Shown here: positions 7,834 through 17,228 of the stretch, one piece after another
Layout: every line of letters starts with the position of its first letter
Numbering within the stretch: position 1 is the first letter of the stretch
Assembly: GCF_000685215.1 (NCBI RefSeq)
Contig: NZ_ARYJ01000010.1
Coordinates: forward strand, 46,209-110,208
Origin: Hyphomonas jannaschiana VP2
GTDB taxonomy: Bacteria; Pseudomonadota; Alphaproteobacteria; Caulobacterales; Hyphomonadaceae
Direction: 5' to 3'
Length of the DNA stretch: 64,000 bases
Program-made: the position numbers and the translations under genes
Notes under the pieces: generated by a model
Told to the model about the DNA's origin: nothing
Databases searched by the model: none
Seen by the model: only the letters and a program-made list of their open reading frames with translations

Positions 7834-8966
7834 CGGCGCGGGACCGCCACGTTCTGCTCGCAGGTGGCGGGCACGCGCATGCGGTTGCACTGCGCAGACT
7901 TGCGAAGAAGCCTCTGGCCCCTGGCGTCAGTCTGACACTCGTGGCGCCTTCTACGCAGAACCTCTACAGCGGAGCCCTTCCGGGCGTCATAGCCGGCCAT
8001 TGGACGGCCGATTCCATAGGCGTGCCTCTGGAGCCGCTATGTGCAGCCGCGGGTGTATCATTCGTCCAGGACAGCATTACTTCCATAGACGCGGGGGCAA
8101 ACACCGTACAGCTCGCGTCCGGCAATACGCTTTCCTTCGATCTGGCGAGCCTCGATGTTGGCTCCGGTATCCGACCGCTGGAATTTGCCGGAAGTAAAAA
8201 CGGACTTGTTCCGATCCGGCCGATCAGTCCATTCCTTTTGAAATGGCAAGACGCGATCAAGAGTATAAGAGGCTCTGACACACCGCCTTCCATTGTTGTG
8301 ATAGGCGCGGGTCTGGCAGGCATTGAGGTTGCTCTGGCGATAAAATTTCGCCTGACGCAGGTAGGGGTTCCGGATGCAAAGGTTCATCTCGTCGATGCTG
8401 GTAATGAAATCGCCTCCGGCAATTCTCTGGCTCTCCGCCGCAAGCTGTACCGCGCCCTCGACCGGGCAAACATCGCACTATGGCTGAATGCGCGCGTTCG
8501 ATCCGTAGACGCTGGCATCGTGAGTCTCTCAACCGGCGAGACGCTCGAAGCCGCTCTAGCCGTGAACTGTGCCGGTTCTGCGCCACATGACTGGATTGGC
8601 GAGTCCGCGCTGAGCACGGTTCAGGGGCGTGTTGAAGTTGACCCCTGCCTTCGTTCCACAAGCCATACAAATATCTGGGCCGCAGGGGACACAAGTTACT
8701 TCAAGGCAAGCCCTCTGGAACCAGCCGGTGTGTTTGCTGTCCGCGCCGGCCCGGTGATTGCGGAAAATATCCAGCGTTGGTCACAGGACCAACCCCTGAC
8801 ACATTTCAATCCGCAGTCTGATTACCTGAAGCTGGTCAGCCTTGGTGAGCAAAAAGCCATTGCCGAAAAGTTCGGCATCACATTGGAAGGTGGCTGGGTC
8901 TGGAAGCTGAAAAAGTGGATCGACTTCTCATTCCTGCGGCAACACAGCCTGCCCGCGCGCGACTGA
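7821..8966 (+). CDS. FAD-dependent pyridine nucleotide-disulphide oxidoreductase (SelD-partner type)
   Basis: A 381-residue two-dinucleotide-fold flavoprotein. It has an N-terminal FAD motif (LLAGGGHAHA), a central NAD(P) motif (VVIGAGLAGIE) and the C-terminal FAD contact IWAAGDT. The GGGHAHA form and C-terminal tail (WVWKLKKWIDFSFL) match the NDH-2-like domain that in many bacteria is fused to selenide, water dikinase. Here it stands alone: the frame stops before any SelD domain. The start is GTG inside the end of rlmJ. Its 3' end overlaps convergent lpxB by 39 bases. The electron acceptor is unknown. Confidence 0.8.
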   Translation: MGALTARDRHVLLAGGGHAHAVALRRLAKKPLAPGVSLTLVAPSTQNLYSGALPGVIAGHWTADSIGVPLEPLCAAAGVSFVQDSITSIDAGANTVQLASGNTLSFDLASLDVGSGIRPLEFAGSKNGLVPIRPISPFLLKWQDAIKSIRGSDTPPSIVVIGAGLAGIEVALAIKFRLTQVGVPDAKVHLVDAGNEIASGNSLALRRKLYRALDRANIALWLNARVRSVDAGIVSLSTGETLEAALAVNCAGSAPHDWIGESALSTVQGRVEVDPCLRSTSHTNIWAAGDTSYFKASPLEPAGVFAVRAGPVIAENIQRWSQDQPLTHFNPQSDYLKLVSLGEQKAIAEKFGITLEGGWVWKLKKWIDFSFLRQHSLPARD

Positions 8967-10106
8967 CAAAATCGCATCGGCAGAGATCCCGGCAGAGGAA
9001 TGTCCCTTGCCCTGCATCCGGCTCAGGGCGGCCCGCTGGGCGTCTTTCTGTCGTTCCAGTTTTTCCGGATCGCTCAGCCATTCGATCGCCTTCCCGGCGA
9101 TCAGTTCGGGTTTCTGTTGTGTCTGGACGAATTCCGGGACGATTTCCTGATCGTCGGACACGATGTTCAACAGCGTGATATGATGCTTCTTGTACAGCAG
9201 TCCCCGCGCCAGCGCCCATGTCAGCCAGCCAGTCCTGTAGGCAACGATCATCGGCGTCCCCTGCATGGCAAGCTCGCTGGTCACCGTGCCGGAACACGCG
9301 AGCGCCACATCCGCCGCCGCCATCGCATCGTAACGCTCTTCTGGCGCATGCAGGACTTCAGCCCAGCCGGAGACATCCGGAAACGTCTCATCAAAGGTAT
9401 CAGCCATGTTACCCGCAGGCGAAACGACAATACGGACGTCTGGCTTTTCTTTGGCGACCTGCTTGGCGGCTTCAAGCAGGGCTGGCGCAACCTTTGCCAG
9501 TTCGCTTCGCCGGCTACCGGGCAAGACCAGACAAATCTGCTCATCTGGCCCGATGCCTCTTGCCGCCCGGAACTTCGCACCGTTTCCGGGTCTGTTTCGC
9601 GAAAGGGCCGGATTGCCAATCACCGTCGTCGGCAAGCCGAACGGCGCGTAATAGGGCGTTTCCATATCATGCATGCAAAGCAAGTGGTCTACCGTCGCCG
9701 CCAGCGTCTTCGCGCGCCCGGGCCTTGTCGCCCAGACCTGTGGTCCGATCAGCTTGATCAGCTTGATTTCCGGTGCCCTTGCCCTCACTCGCTGAGCGAC
9801 ACGGAGCATGAATCCCCAGGAGTCCACGAGAACGACAGCATGTGGCCTGAACGCGATGATTGCATCTGCCGCCGCATCCGCCAGCTTTACCACAGTCCCG
9901 TAAGCCCTGATCCCCTCGGCAAACCCCAGGATGGAGAGGGGCGAAATGTCGAACGGAGAGTTAATCCCCACAGATGCAAGTTCCTGCCCGCCAATCCCGG
10001 CGAATTCCACATCATCTGCCTTCTGACGGATCGCTTCAACGACCTCCCGGGCAAGAAGATCCCCCGAGGCCTCCCCGGCGACCATGAAGATGCGCAGGCC
10101 GCTCAT
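8928..10106 (-). CDS. lpxB: Lipid-A-disaccharide synthase
   Basis: A 392-residue GT19 glycosyltransferase that joins UDP-diacylglucosamine and lipid X to form the lipid A disaccharide at the inner membrane face. The N-terminus IFMVAGEASGD and the region LVLPGSRRSEL are family hallmarks. It is the last gene of the lpx block; its ATG overlaps the lpxI stop (ATGA). The 3' end runs into the convergent flavoprotein gene, so no separate terminator is visible. Confidence 0.96.
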   Translation of the reverse strand: MSGLRIFMVAGEASGDLLAREVVEAIRQKADDVEFAGIGGQELASVGINSPFDISPLSILGFAEGIRAYGTVVKLADAAADAIIAFRPHAVVLVDSWGFMLRVAQRVRARAPEIKLIKLIGPQVWATRPGRAKTLAATVDHLLCMHDMETPYYAPFGLPTTVIGNPALSRNRPGNGAKFRAARGIGPDEQICLVLPGSRRSELAKVAPALLEAAKQVAKEKPDVRIVVSPAGNMADTFDETFPDVSGWAEVLHAPEERYDAMAAADVALACSGTVTSELAMQGTPMIVAYRTGWLTWALARGLLYKKHHITLLNIVSDDQEIVPEFVQTQQKPELIAGKAIEWLSDPEKLERQKDAQRAALSRMQGKGHSSAGISADAILSVARGQAVLPQE

Positions 10107-10948
10107 GAAGCCTCGTCCGGTGAAAACCCGTAAATGAAGACACCCAATTGGTCCGCCGCCGCTTCCATTTCGGCCCGGCGAAGTAACAAGGCGCCCCCTG
10201 CTTCCACAGCCAGCCCGGCGAGCCCCGCAGCCGCAACCAGTTCAACGGTTGAGACGCCAGTTGTAGGGAGGTCGATCCGACGCTCCTGCTCCGGCTTCGG
10301 CCGTTTAGCAAGCACACCGCGCCGGGCGCCGGACGTTCCGCGGATAGCCTCAGGCAGGGTGGCGCAACGCCGGAGCATTTCGTCCGTACCCTCCTGAGCC
10401 TCCACTGCCAGGACCAGGCCATCGCAGACAACGCAGCCCTGTCCGATGTCCAGAGCCCCCGTTGCGGCAGCCACTTTTGCGGCATGGCGGATGTCGGCCA
10501 TGTTCACATCGGTCGGCGACGGACCGGCAATCAATCCGGCCGGGGCCAGCAGTGTCTTATTTGCTTCCTCGCTCCCGATCACGTTGAAGCCGTGCTTTTC
10601 GAACTCGGCGACGAGGACCTTCAGCAAGGCATCATCGCCTTTGCGGGCCTCTGACACGACTTTGGGCAACAACATGGCGCCCCGCATATCGAGCTTCAGA
10701 TCCTTGAAGTTTGGACGTTTCACAATACCCGCGAAAACCACGTCCTTGCAGCCTGCAGATTTCAGGCGGTCGATTACGCCGCCAATCTCTCCCAGCCCGA
10801 CCACGTCGCCCGGATATTCGGCCAGCGCCGGCTCTTCAAATCCTTTGAGGCGTAACACATAAACGCCTTGCCCACTGGCTACGGCATTGCTCGCAATGGC
10901 GACGGGGAGTTCTCCCAGTCCTGCAATCAAACCCAGAGGCGCTGTCAT
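10103..10948 (-). CDS. lpxI: UDP-2,3-diacylglucosamine pyrophosphatase LpxI
   Basis: A 281-residue DUF1009-family protein that cleaves UDP-2,3-diacylglucosamine to lipid X and UMP. It is the alphaproteobacterial replacement for LpxH, first characterised in Caulobacter. The N-terminus PLGLIAGLGELPVAIA and the motif FAGIVKRPNF are characteristic. It sits between lpxA and lpxB, matching pathway order, with a 4-base overlap to lpxB and 3 bases from lpxA. Confidence 0.95.
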   Translation of the reverse strand: MTAPLGLIAGLGELPVAIASNAVASGQGVYVLRLKGFEEPALAEYPGDVVGLGEIGGVIDRLKSAGCKDVVFAGIVKRPNFKDLKLDMRGAMLLPKVVSEARKGDDALLKVLVAEFEKHGFNVIGSEEANKTLLAPAGLIAGPSPTDVNMADIRHAAKVAAATGALDIGQGCVVCDGLVLAVEAQEGTDEMLRRCATLPEAIRGTSGARRGVLAKRPKPEQERRIDLPTTGVSTVELVAAAGLAGLAVEAGGALLLRRAEMEAAADQLGVFIYGFSPDEAS

Positions 10949-10951
10949 GGC

Positions 10952-11743
10952 TCAGGCCGGCTTGCAGATCGGCCGGTCTCCACCGGCCTGAATGAACGAG
11001 ATCAGTTCCATCGCCAAAGGCTTGTCAGAAAAATCCGCCGCCGCCTTCGCCAGACGGTCCCTGAACAGACCTTCCCCAAAGAACACGGCCTTGTAGGCAC
11101 TGCGGATCTGCATCAATTGTTCTTTGTCGAACCCGCGCCGCTTCAGACCGACCATGTTCAGGCCTGACAGTTTGGCATGGTTCCCAACAACAGAGCCGAA
11201 CGGGATAACATCTTCCACCACGATCGCGCCGCCGCCGATAAAGGCATTGCGTCCAATCCGGGAGAACTGGTGCACAGCGGCAAGGCCGCCGAACCAGACA
11301 TGGTCACCGACCTCGATATGGCCTGCCAGCGACACATTGTTCGCCATCACCACGTGATTACCGATGTGGTTGTCATGCGCGATATGGGCACCGATCATGA
11401 TGTAGCAATGATTTCCGACTTTCGTCAGACCACCGAACTTCGGCATGCCGGCATGCGCGGTTGCATATTCCCGGAAAGTGCAATTCTCACCAATTTCCAG
11501 CCGGGACTCCGGTGTACTTTCAAAGCCGATCACCTGAGGGCTGCAGCCAAGCGTTGCATGAGGAAACAGCACGCTGTTGGCACCAAGGCTGGTATGTCCG
11601 GCCACGACCGCGTGTGAATGCAGTTTGCACCCGTCGCCGATCACCGCATTTGCACTTACGTGACAAAACGGGCCAATAGTGACTTCCGTACCCAGTTGGG
11701 CGCCTTCTTCCACGAAGGCGGAGGGATGAATCTGTGTCGACAT
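10952..11743 (-). CDS. lpxA: Acyl-ACP--UDP-N-acetylglucosamine O-acyltransferase
   Basis: A 263-residue left-handed beta-helix acyltransferase that performs the first step of lipid A synthesis. Hexapeptide repeats fill residues ~5-190 and the catalytic histidine is in GAHIAHDNHIG. The C-terminal helical part ends near residue 260, as in the family. It lies only 38 bases after lpxD; the usual intervening fabZ gene is absent. Confidence 0.96.
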   Translation of the reverse strand: MSTQIHPSAFVEEGAQLGTEVTIGPFCHVSANAVIGDGCKLHSHAVVAGHTSLGANSVLFPHATLGCSPQVIGFESTPESRLEIGENCTFREYATAHAGMPKFGGLTKVGNHCYIMIGAHIAHDNHIGNHVVMANNVSLAGHIEVGDHVWFGGLAAVHQFSRIGRNAFIGGGAIVVEDVIPFGSVVGNHAKLSGLNMVGLKRRGFDKEQLMQIRSAYKAVFFGEGLFRDRLAKAAADFSDKPLAMELISFIQAGGDRPICKPA

Positions 11744-11781
11744 GGCGGCATCTCTTCTGAGTGGCGTAAAACAAACGCCGA

Positions 11782-12798
11782 TCAGCTATTTTTCTTCGGG
11801 TTTGCCTGTTTCTGCAACCATGCGACTTCACGCATCCACTGACGGAGCGGTTTTGCAGGCGTGCCGCCCCATGTTTCACCGTCTTCGACATTGCGGAACA
11901 GGCCGGAAGACGCAGCCAGGCTGACCCCTTCTCCGACCCTGACATGATCGGCGATGCCAACCCGTCCGCCAAGCATGGACTGGTTGCCGACCCGAACCGA
12001 TCCCGAAATTCCGCCAAAAGCGGCCATGATGACCGATCGTCCGAAAACGACATTGTGCGCGATCTGGCAGAGATTATCGATCTTGGTACGTTCGCCCAGG
12101 ATCGTGTCCTCGAACACGCCCCGGTCGATGCAGGTATTCGCCCCGACGGTGACATGATCCTGCAGGATCACCCGGCCGAAGTGAGGTGCATCACGCTGCC
12201 CATCGGGCGCCGCCATCACACCAAAACCATTTTCACCGATCCGCGCGCCGGCCAGCAAGGTGACATGGTCACCGAGCAGCGCGCAGAAGACACTCGTATT
12301 TGCACCGATCTGACAATGCCGACCTATCTGAACACCTGGCCCGATCGACGTATTCGGACCGATCCAGCTGCCCTCACCAATAACAGCGCCCGGCCCGATA
12401 ACAGCCCCTGGCGACACTCTGGCCGTCTCATGTACCTGCGCATCAGGCGCGATACGGGCGTCACCAGTCCAATCCAGATGACGCGGCCGGTACATCGCCA
12501 GCGCGGCGATCGCATGCGCGTAGCGTGGAAACCGGACGACGAGCCTGGGAGCCCCCTCCGGCACATGCCGCAGGTTTGCTTCATTCGTCACAAAGATCGC
12601 CGCGTTTGGCGAAATCTGGGGCACGGACTTTCCATCGCCATCCAGGAAAACAAGGTCACCCGGCTGAGCCTGGCCGGCGGACGAGATACCCGTGACGGGC
12701 AACTCGCCATCGCCGTCCAGCGGCGCGCCAGTCATCTCCGCGACCTGCCCAAGCGTCAAAGCCCCCAATGGCGCATAGAACCGCGGATCGACTGTCAC
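11782..12798 (-). CDS. lpxD: UDP-3-O-(3-hydroxyacyl)glucosamine N-acyltransferase
   Basis: A 338-residue LpxD that adds the second hydroxyacyl chain in lipid A synthesis. An N-terminal uridine-binding domain (~1-100) is followed by hexapeptide repeats with the catalytic histidine in [10 protein letters not shown] and the tail [13 protein letters not shown]. The start codon is GTG at 12798, preceded by ACGGAG, and lies 11 bases after the ompH stop. Confidence 0.96.
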   Translation of the reverse strand: MTVDPRFYAPLGALTLGQVAEMTGAPLDGDGELPVTGISSAGQAQPGDLVFLDGDGKSVPQISPNAAIFVTNEANLRHVPEGAPRLVVRFPRYAHAIAALAMYRPRHLDWTGDARIAPDAQVHETARVSPGAVIGPGAVIGEGSWIGPNTSIGPGVQIGRHCQIGANTSVFCALLGDHVTLLAGARIGENGFGVMAAPDGQRDAPHFGRVILQDHVTVGANTCIDRGVFEDTILGERTKIDNLCQIAHNVVFGRSVIMAAFGGISGSVRVGNQSMLGGRVGIADHVRVGEGVSLAASSGLFRNVEDGETWGGTPAKPLRQWMREVAWLQKQANPKKNS

Positions 12799-12809
12799 GT
12801 TTTGCTCCG

Positions 12810-13406
12810 TTACTGCGGATTTGCCGGCTGATCCGGAATTTTCTGACGCGTCACGGTCAGCGTCGGCGACGCCGCATCCAGCTTCTGAATAACCAGAGCC
12901 GTCGCATCAATCGAGTCAGCGGAGTAAACCACCGAGCTCTTGGAGACGACGAGCTGAGCATTCTTCTCCTGGATCACCTGAAGCAGAACCGGCTCAAGTG
13001 CCTTGTTGAAAGTTGCCAGGGCAACGCGTTCCGTGAGCGAAAACTCCTGAGAGGCTTTTTGGGCTTTCGCCGCGAAGGCATTGGCCTTGGCCTGATAGGC
13101 ATTCAGCTCGGAAACAAGAGCCGCGTCGGCATTTACCTGCTCGCGCGACTTGCCCTGCAGCTTGCCGTCCAGCGTCTTGCCTTGAGTTTGCAGACTGGTG
13201 CGCTCTGGTGTCAGCTCATTGTTCATCTGTGTTTCGATGTTGTTGAGCTTGGTCGCCATATCCTTGCCGGCCTTGCTTTCACGAAGGATTTTCACTTCGT
13301 CGATGGCAATGACGTTGCTGCCCTGTGCAGCGGCTGTCGGCACAGTGAAGGACGCGCTGCCGATAAGCAACGCGAAGGCAAACAAGAGTTTCTTGAGGTG
13401 GGACAT
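12810..13406 (-). CDS. OmpH/Skp family periplasmic chaperone
   Basis: A 198-residue secreted protein with a Sec signal ([20 protein letters not shown]... cleaved near TAAAQG) followed by an alpha-helical, Lys/Gln-rich segment typical of Skp tentacles. Skp shields unfolded outer-membrane proteins in the periplasm before BamA inserts them. The ATG at 13406 is preferred over one at 13418 because GGAGA lies 6 bases before it. It sits between bamA and lpxD, as in most proteobacteria. Sequence conservation is low, so the family call rests on structure-like features and synteny. Confidence 0.87.
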   Translation of the reverse strand: MSHLKKLLFAFALLIGSASFTVPTAAAQGSNVIAIDEVKILRESKAGKDMATKLNNIETQMNNELTPERTSLQTQGKTLDGKLQGKSREQVNADAALVSELNAYQAKANAFAAKAQKASQEFSLTERVALATFNKALEPVLLQVIQEKNAQLVVSKSSVVYSADSIDATALVIQKLDAASPTLTVTRQKIPDQPANPQ

Positions 13407-13432
13407 AGCAGTCTCCATTCTGGGGCTTGCGA

Positions 13433-15994
13433 TTAGAAGCGGGTTGAGGTCGAGAACCGGAACGTCTCTGTCCGGTCATAGTCCTCGCTTCGGAGGATCT
13501 GGGAGAAGTCGAAGCGGATCGGGCCGAAGGGCGAGTTCCAGAACACGCTCAGACCGGCCGAAGCGCGCAACGACGCGGCTTCTTTTGTCAACTGTACAGC
13601 AGGCAGCCCGGTGATCGGGTCCGTCGTATAGAATGTCGGCGCCTTGTCCGGGCCGCGCAGCGTTCCCAGAGACCCGGCATCCACGAACAGGGCGCTCTTG
13701 ATGCCATACTCTTCGGGGAAGACATTCGGAAGGCTCAGTTCGAACGTGCCCTGATAGTAGAGGTTTCCGCCCTGCGCATTCAGGCGCCGGGTGGCAACGA
13801 TTTCACCGGTTTCAGGATCGACCACCTGCAGGATCTCACGCGGTCCGAGACCGGCGACATCAAATCCGCGGAAGGTCGAACCACCGCGGAAGAAGCGGTT
13901 GTTGATGCGGATACCTTCACCATCCTCCAGCGGGAAGACATAGCCGCCAGACAGGCGTGCGCTGGCGACAACACCTTTCCAGATGCCGCGATAGAAGGAT
14001 GCGCGCGTTTCCGTGCGAAGATAGTGCACGTCACCGCCGATGCCGGCGAGGTCCTGGCTGAGAGAGACGTCGAAACCGCGCGTCGGCGTAATCGGGTCGT
14101 TCGTCCGGTCCCAATAAAGCTGATACCCGATGATGCTGGAAAGGTCGGTGCGTTCCGACCGGCAGATTGTTTCACGATAGAGATATGTCGGGTCACAACG
14201 GTCCAGAACGGTTTCCTGGCCGTCAATGACGTCATCCGGTCCGGCGCGCCGGAATGTATCATCCGTCTCATCGTCTGGCGTATCGGCCCCGCCTGTCTGA
14301 ATCAGGCGCGTCGAGCGCTGTCCGGTCTCCAGGTCGATCAGGAGCGGAATGTCCGTCACATCGATGTCGTCATATTGCAGACGATAGGACAGCCCCAGCT
14401 GCATACGTTCTGTCAGCGGGAAGCCCACGCGAACACCGGCACCGTAGGTATCGCTGGTGAAGTAGGAGATGTCGCCAAAGTCCTGCCGCGTCGCAAAGAC
14501 GTCGATACCTGCAGACAGGTTCCGGTCCAGGAAACGCGGCTCGGTGAAGCGAAGGTCGACCACCTGCTGGCGGCTGGACGATGAAACGCGTGCGACGACC
14601 GACTGACCGCGGCCACGCAGGTTCCGCTGGCTGGCCGAGAGGTCGATCAGGTAGGAATCTACTGAGGAAAAGCCCGCCGCGAAGGACAGCTCACCGGTGG
14701 GCTGTTCCTGAACGCTCACATTGACGATCGTGCGGTCCGGCTCGTCGGTAGGAACTTCCTCAATGTCGACTTCCTTGAAGTAGCCCAGTGCCCGCACCCG
14801 GTTTTTGGAGCGGTCGAGGAGGATCCGGTTGAAGGCATCGCCTTCAGAAATTCTCAGTTCGCGGCGGATCACACGGTCCAGCGTCTGCGTGTTGCCGACA
14901 ATGTTGATCCGGTCGATGTAGACGCGCGGACCTTCGTCCACAACGAAGGTGACATCGATCCGGCCCGTCTCCGGGTTCACGTCGAGTTGCGGGCGGATGT
15001 CGACAAAGGCATAGCCTGCAATACCTGCGGCATAGGTCAGGGAGTCGATCGTGCTTTCGATCAGGTCCCCACGGAAAAGAGCGCCTTCCTGGATCGGAAC
15101 CGCGGCCCGCAGAGCTTCAGCATTCAGCTTCTCAAGCGCCGTCTCGACCTTGACCTCGCCAAAGTCATACTGGCGCCCCTCATCCACCGTCATGGTGATG
15201 TAGAAGTCTTTCTGGTCCGGTGTCAGCTCAGCCACGGCCGAGGTTACACGGAAATCGTAATAACCATTGTTCTGATAGAACTGACGCAGCTGGTCCCGGT
15301 CATACTCCAGACGGCCCGGGTCGTAGTTGTCGTTCGAGCTGAAAAAGCGCCAGAAGCGGGACTGCTTGGTCACGATCTCGCTGCGCAGGCGGGAGTCAGA
15401 ATAGGCTTCATTGCCGATGAAGTTGATCGAGCGGACGCCGGTGACCGGCCCCTCAGTGATCTGGAAAATCAGGTCGACGCGATTCTGTTCCAGCGGCTTG
15501 TACTGGGGTTCGACTTTCGCGGCGAAGCGGCCGGACTGCCGGTAAAGCTCCAGCACACGCTGAACATCGCTCTGAACGCGGGCAGCTGTGAAGATACCGC
15601 GCGGCTCAGCCTGAATTTCTTCCCGGAGCTTGTCCTCTTTGAGCGCCTTGTTGCCCTCGAAGATCACACGGTTGATGATCGGGTTTTCCACAACGCGGAC
15701 GATGAGATCATCGCCCAGACGGTCAATCGAGACGTCTGCAAACAGGTTCGTCGCGAACAGCGTCTTCAGCGAGAGGTCGATCCGGTTCGGATCGAACGTG
15801 TCACCGGGTTCCAGCAGCAGATAGGACTGGACCGTCCGCGCCTCGATACGCTTGTTGCCCTGGACGACAATCGAACGGATCGTACCCCCATACCGATTGT
15901 CTTCCTGCGCCTGGGCCGAACCAGCCACGCCACCCACGCTCTGAAGCGCGAACACGCTGGTCGCCATAAAGGTCGCTGCAAGAAACTTACGCAT
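13433..15994 (-). CDS. bamA: Outer membrane protein assembly factor BamA
   Basis: An 853-residue Omp85 protein, the core of the BAM complex that folds beta-barrels into the outer membrane. A signal peptide ends near AQAQEDN (residues ~26-32). Five POTRA domains occupy ~33-420 (repeated VRVVENP-, VDEGP- type strands), then the beta-barrel with the VRGF-like motif FRGGSTFRGFDVAGLGPR. It ends with aromatic Phe (TSTRF), the outer-membrane C-terminal signal. It is placed between rseP and the Skp gene. Confidence 0.96.
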   Translation of the reverse strand: MRKFLAATFMATSVFALQSVGGVAGSAQAQEDNRYGGTIRSIVVQGNKRIEARTVQSYLLLEPGDTFDPNRIDLSLKTLFATNLFADVSIDRLGDDLIVRVVENPIINRVIFEGNKALKEDKLREEIQAEPRGIFTAARVQSDVQRVLELYRQSGRFAAKVEPQYKPLEQNRVDLIFQITEGPVTGVRSINFIGNEAYSDSRLRSEIVTKQSRFWRFFSSNDNYDPGRLEYDRDQLRQFYQNNGYYDFRVTSAVAELTPDQKDFYITMTVDEGRQYDFGEVKVETALEKLNAEALRAAVPIQEGALFRGDLIESTIDSLTYAAGIAGYAFVDIRPQLDVNPETGRIDVTFVVDEGPRVYIDRINIVGNTQTLDRVIRRELRISEGDAFNRILLDRSKNRVRALGYFKEVDIEEVPTDEPDRTIVNVSVQEQPTGELSFAAGFSSVDSYLIDLSASQRNLRGRGQSVVARVSSSSRQQVVDLRFTEPRFLDRNLSAGIDVFATRQDFGDISYFTSDTYGAGVRVGFPLTERMQLGLSYRLQYDDIDVTDIPLLIDLETGQRSTRLIQTGGADTPDDETDDTFRRAGPDDVIDGQETVLDRCDPTYLYRETICRSERTDLSSIIGYQLYWDRTNDPITPTRGFDVSLSQDLAGIGGDVHYLRTETRASFYRGIWKGVVASARLSGGYVFPLEDGEGIRINNRFFRGGSTFRGFDVAGLGPREILQVVDPETGEIVATRRLNAQGGNLYYQGTFELSLPNVFPEEYGIKSALFVDAGSLGTLRGPDKAPTFYTTDPITGLPAVQLTKEAASLRASAGLSVFWNSPFGPIRFDFSQILRSEDYDRTETFRFSTSTRF

Positions 15995-16034
15995 CGTCGA
16001 TTAAACTCTCTGATTAGTCCCTGATCCGGACGGC

Positions 16035-17228
16035 TTAACCGCCCCCACCGCCAAAAAGGCCGGTTTCGATGACATCGCCCCACGTGATGACGAAGACCAT
16101 CCCCAATAACAGGATAAGACCGAAAGTCAGGCTCACCTCCTGCACTTTTTCCGGCAAGTGGCGGCCAGTCACGGCCTCGTATGCATTAAACACAAGGTGT
16201 CCGCCATCCAATACCGGCAGCGGCAACAGGTTGAAGAAGCCAATCCCGACTGAAATCGAGGCGCACATTCCCAGCAGCATCCAGAACAATTCGGACAGCC
16301 GCGTGCCGACGGAAACGTCTTCCTGCGCCCAGACCTCATTCACAATACGGCGCGAGACGTCACCGATTCCGACAGGGCCGGACATGGTATGGATCGACAT
16401 GCGTCCAGTTATGATCCGGCTTAGCATGGTGACAGTCTGCTCAAGGGTCTTGCCGGTCTGCAGAACACCCTGCCCGAGCGCCTCGACAGGATTGTAGCGG
16501 GTCGGTTCCTGAATGCTCACATTCGCAAGCTGAACGCCGATCGTCCCCTGAGGCACCTGCTGTCCCAGCTCGTTTTCGCGGACCATTTCCCTCGGGGTCA
16601 CAGTCAGAGACTGTTGCACCTCACCCCGGCGCACCACGAAATCTACGGGTGTGTTGGGGTTCAGAATCGCAGCCATCTGGACATCGCTAGGCGTGGTCAC
16701 GGCTTTGCCATTGGCAGACAGAACAATGTCGCCGGCTTCGATACCGCCGACCGCTGCTGCGCCGCCTTCAGTGACAGAATGAATCCCCACTTCCACGTTC
16801 GGACGCCCGAACGTGCCGAGCATCAGCGCAAAAATCAGGCTCGCGAGCACGAAATTGGCCAGTGGCCCGGCCAGGCTGACGATCGACCGTTGGCCGACGC
16901 CCAGCTCCGGATATGGCCGCCCGACAAGACCGCTTTCCAGTTTTCCGATGTCGGCAGCGGTCTGCGCTTCGCCGGCAAACTTCACAAAACCGCCGAGCGG
17001 GATCCAGTTGATCCGCCAGCGTGTGCCGCGCTTGTCTTTGCGCTCGAAAAGCGGGCTACCAAAGCCGACGGAGAAGGATTCGACTGCTGCACCGAAGGCG
17101 CGTCCGGCGAGATAATGGCCGAACTCATGCACAATGACGACGATGCCCATCATGAAGATGAGGCAAGCCAGAAACAAAGGACCTTGGCTCAGCAACTCAC
17201 CCAAGCGTTCTACCCTCCGCCCCACCAT
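16035..17228 (-). CDS. rseP: RIP metalloprotease RseP/MmpA
   Basis: A 397-residue site-2 protease, an intramembrane zinc peptidase cleaving anti-sigma or signalling proteins at the inner membrane. The zinc motif HEFGH is at residues 34-38 in the first membrane helix, a PDZ domain lies around 125-205 (GIEAGDIVLSANGK), and the LDG motif reads LPVLDGGH. The start at 17228 overlaps dxr by 32 bases; a later start is possible. In Caulobacter the homologue MmpA degrades PodJ. Confidence 0.95.
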   Translation of the reverse strand: MVGRRVERLGELLSQGPLFLACLIFMMGIVVIVHEFGHYLAGRAFGAAVESFSVGFGSPLFERKDKRGTRWRINWIPLGGFVKFAGEAQTAADIGKLESGLVGRPYPELGVGQRSIVSLAGPLANFVLASLIFALMLGTFGRPNVEVGIHSVTEGGAAAVGGIEAGDIVLSANGKAVTTPSDVQMAAILNPNTPVDFVVRRGEVQQSLTVTPREMVRENELGQQVPQGTIGVQLANVSIQEPTRYNPVEALGQGVLQTGKTLEQTVTMLSRIITGRMSIHTMSGPVGIGDVSRRIVNEVWAQEDVSVGTRLSELFWMLLGMCASISVGIGFFNLLPLPVLDGGHLVFNAYEAVTGRHLPEKVQEVSLTFGLILLLGMVFVITWGDVIETGLFGGGGG

